This document shows, piece after piece, positions 13,919-15,137 of a DNA stretch of 15,137 bases. The number at the start of each line of letters is the position of its first letter. Within the stretch, counting starts at the first letter, position 1. The notes under the pieces were generated by a model that made no database searches, was not told the DNA's origin, and saw nothing but the letters and a program-made list of their open reading frames with translations. The position numbers and the translations under genes were made by a program. Source of the stretch: Deltaproteobacteria bacterium (lineage in GTDB: Bacteria; Desulfobacterota; DSM-4660; Desulfatiglandales; B25-G16); the NCBI GenBank assembly GCA_003646875.1, contig QMLT01000014.1, forward strand, positions 1 to 15,137, in the 5' to 3' direction.

Positions 13919-14851
13919 TTACCAGTGGGGCTGGTTGCCAATGCGATGTCCCATTACTTCAAGAGTGTTATATACCACCACAAAGGCATTTGTGTCCACT
14001 TGTCGTATTATCTCCTTGATTAGATGTAATTCTCGTAACGTGATAACAGTGTATAGAATTTTCTCGTCTTGGCCAGAGTATCCTCCCTTCCCCTGGATTA
14101 ACGTTACCCCCCTCCCTACCTTATCAAGGACCTCCCGGGAAATCTCTCGCCATTTGGGAGAGATAATAAAAAGGGCCTTTCTTTGACTGAGTCCTGTCAG
14201 CACGATGTTCATAATTTGGGAAGATACGAAGATATAAATCAACGTGTACAGTGCTGCCTCCAAGGAAAAGAGGAGGGAAGCTGCTGAAAGTACAATAACA
14301 TTGAAAGCGAGGACTGTGGTTCCGATGCGAATAGAGAAGCTGTTAGCTAAAATGACTGAAAGAATATCCGTTCCACCTGATGATCCATTTGACCTTAATA
14401 TAATCCCTGTACCGATACCCGTGATGATACCTGCCAGAAGAGCGCTCAGGATGTTGTCATGTACAGGCATGGGTACATGAATTAGAGCAATCGCAGCAGA
14501 GAAGATCAACATTCCCACGATGCTGTAAAAGAAAAACCGCCGTCCCACAAATCTCCACCCCAGAATAAAGACAGGCACATTTAGGAGAAAATAGAGCAAC
14601 GACAACAGGGAAGATGGAAAGAGATAGTGGATAACCAGGGCGACACCCATGAATCCGCCGCTTACAAATTGATGGGGTACTAAAATCCCGTTGATTGCCA
14701 CAGCAACCAGCACGCTCCCCAGACAGATAAGACATAGGTTCCAGAATATCTGTTTAAGAGATCCCGGGATGAATCGGCCACACCAGCGTGGGACTATTAT
14801 ATGCTTTTTACCTGAGACTGCTTGTTTTTTAGGAGATAATATGTTTTCCAT
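13919..14851 (-). CDS. YitT-family membrane protein (DUF161 plus C-terminal DUF2179 domain)
   Basis: The 310-residue protein has an N-terminal membrane part with about five or six helices (about 35-225). It includes NGILVPHQFVSGGFMGVAL (54-72), a repeat of the same theme at GILRSNGSSGGTD-like positions around 149-163, and VILANSFSIRIG just after. A soluble C-terminal domain (about 225-310) carries RKALFIISPKWREIS, GRGVTLIQGKGGYSG and the ending TLEVMGHRIGNQPHW, typical of the DUF2179 ligand-binding domain. I chose the internal ATG (14849-14851) because GAGGAGG lies about 10 nt before it; an upstream ATG at 14876-14878 would add nine residues that are translated across this ribosome site. Function of the family is not established; a transport role is often proposed. 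It is convergent with the crotonase gene and shows no link to the metabolic cluster. Confidence 0.9.
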   Translation of the reverse strand: MENILSPKKQAVSGKKHIIVPRWCGRFIPGSLKQIFWNLCLICLGSVLVAVAINGILVPHQFVSGGFMGVALVIHYLFPSSLLSLLYFLLNVPVFILGWRFVGRRFFFYSIVGMLIFSAAIALIHVPMPVHDNILSALLAGIITGIGTGIILRSNGSSGGTDILSVILANSFSIRIGTTVLAFNVIVLSAASLLFSLEAALYTLIYIFVSSQIMNIVLTGLSQRKALFIISPKWREISREVLDKVGRGVTLIQGKGGYSGQDEKILYTVITLRELHLIKEIIRQVDTNAFVVVYNTLEVMGHRIGNQPHW

Positions 14852-14940
14852 AGAAATTGCCTCCTCGATTTTCGGCATGCAAAGATAAATGAGGGCTGGA
14901 ATATTGGTAAAAAAAAGCCTTCTTAAAATGGAAGATGGAT

Positions 14941-15051
14941 AGGCGCTGTTATGTTAATCGTTGTTAAGGTTCCTCATAGGTTGGTTGTTCGTCCATAATA
15001 AAGTGTTCCTATTGTATTTGTGAAAAGTCTTATTATAAAACAACAGCGCCT
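14941..15051. repeat. 10-bp perfect inverted repeat upstream of the YitT gene
   Basis: aggcgctgtt (14941-14950) is the exact reverse complement of aacagcgcct (15042-15051), 91 bp apart. Both lie in the gene-free stretch 14852-15137. The enclosed segment contains a minus-strand ATG with only ten codons and nothing recognisable. It could be the ends of a small non-coding element or a miniature insertion remnant. No target duplication is apparent at its borders. Confidence 0.4.
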
Positions 15052-15086
15052 TCGGGCATGCCTTCCCAAAGGCGTATTTATTTTTC
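15047..15086 (+). terminator. Hairpin followed by a T-rich run, possible terminator
   Basis: cgcctt (15047-15052) pairs with aaggcg (15069-15074); inside it ggg (15054-15056) pairs with ccc (15065-15067) across a single mismatch, with an 8-nt loop. The plus strand continues tatttatttttct. No plus-strand gene ends nearby, so it may instead belong to the inverted-repeat element that overlaps it. The rest of the window to 15137 shows nothing else. Confidence 0.3.
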
Positions 15087-15137
15087 TCGGCAATATGGCG
15101 ATCATGATATTTAAGCGTTAGGCGCGCATTCCTTCGA

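Noticed and set aside
13794..14186. 130-codon plus-strand open frame
   Set aside because: It is antisense to the YitT-family gene and the adjoining remnant, and has an unnatural composition rich in Pro, Arg and Ser.
14956..14989. Ten-codon minus-strand peptide (MDEQPTYEEP) upstream of the YitT gene as a leader peptide
   Set aside because: It has no ribosome site, no run of a regulatory amino acid, and no clear attenuator pair; a chance occurrence is as likely.
1..15137. CRISPR array, tRNA or rRNA genes
   Set aside because: No regularly spaced identical repeats with unique spacers and no recognisable tRNA or rRNA segments were found by eye on either strand.

Overview
The window looks like a chromosomal segment of an anaerobic bacterium with an acyl-CoA based metabolism, most likely a sulfate reducer or syntroph of the Desulfobacterota (old Deltaproteobacteria). 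The basis is a moderately AT-rich sequence, a two-gene B12-dependent acyl-CoA mutase beside beta-oxidation genes, AT-rich intergenic repeats and several decayed insertion sequences. This placement is inference from gene content; no marker gene is present.

Layout. Positions 2-316 hold the 3' end of a transposase, followed by a short repeat that may be the element's end. A co-oriented metabolic cluster runs from about 504 to 9268: thiolase, enoyl-CoA hydratase, acyl-CoA dehydrogenase, mutase large subunit, a 282-bp gap, mutase B12 subunit, MeaB-type G-protein chaperone, a small two-helix membrane protein, an XRE-cupin regulator and a second acyl-CoA dehydrogenase. Then come a Memo-family protein with an N-terminal membrane or signal segment (9495-10466), a PLP aminotransferase (10687-12000), a broken transposase remnant on the minus strand (about 12065-12371), and a crotonase carrying the three acidic residues of dienoyl-CoA isomerase (12668-13471). 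Next are decayed minus-strand coding remnants (about 13600-13918), then a YitT-family membrane protein on the minus strand (13919-14851). The last 286 bases hold inverted repeats but no gene.

How the genes fit together. The mutase would routinely be annotated as methylmalonyl-CoA mutase. However, the two residues that hold the substrate carboxylate in that enzyme (Tyr89 and Arg207 in the Propionibacterium protein) are Phe88 and Gln206 here, which is the published isobutyryl-CoA mutase signature. With its B12 subunit and MeaB chaperone, the cluster is best read as interconverting isobutyryl-CoA and butyryl-CoA. Butyryl-CoA would then pass through acyl-CoA dehydrogenase, crotonase and thiolase to acetyl-CoA, or run in the reverse direction. 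A 3-hydroxyacyl-CoA dehydrogenase, a CoA ligase or transferase and ETF genes are not in the window, so the pathway must be completed elsewhere. The XRE-cupin protein is a plausible local regulator. A 15-bp inverted repeat and a 20-bp tandem repeat lie between it and the second dehydrogenase gene.
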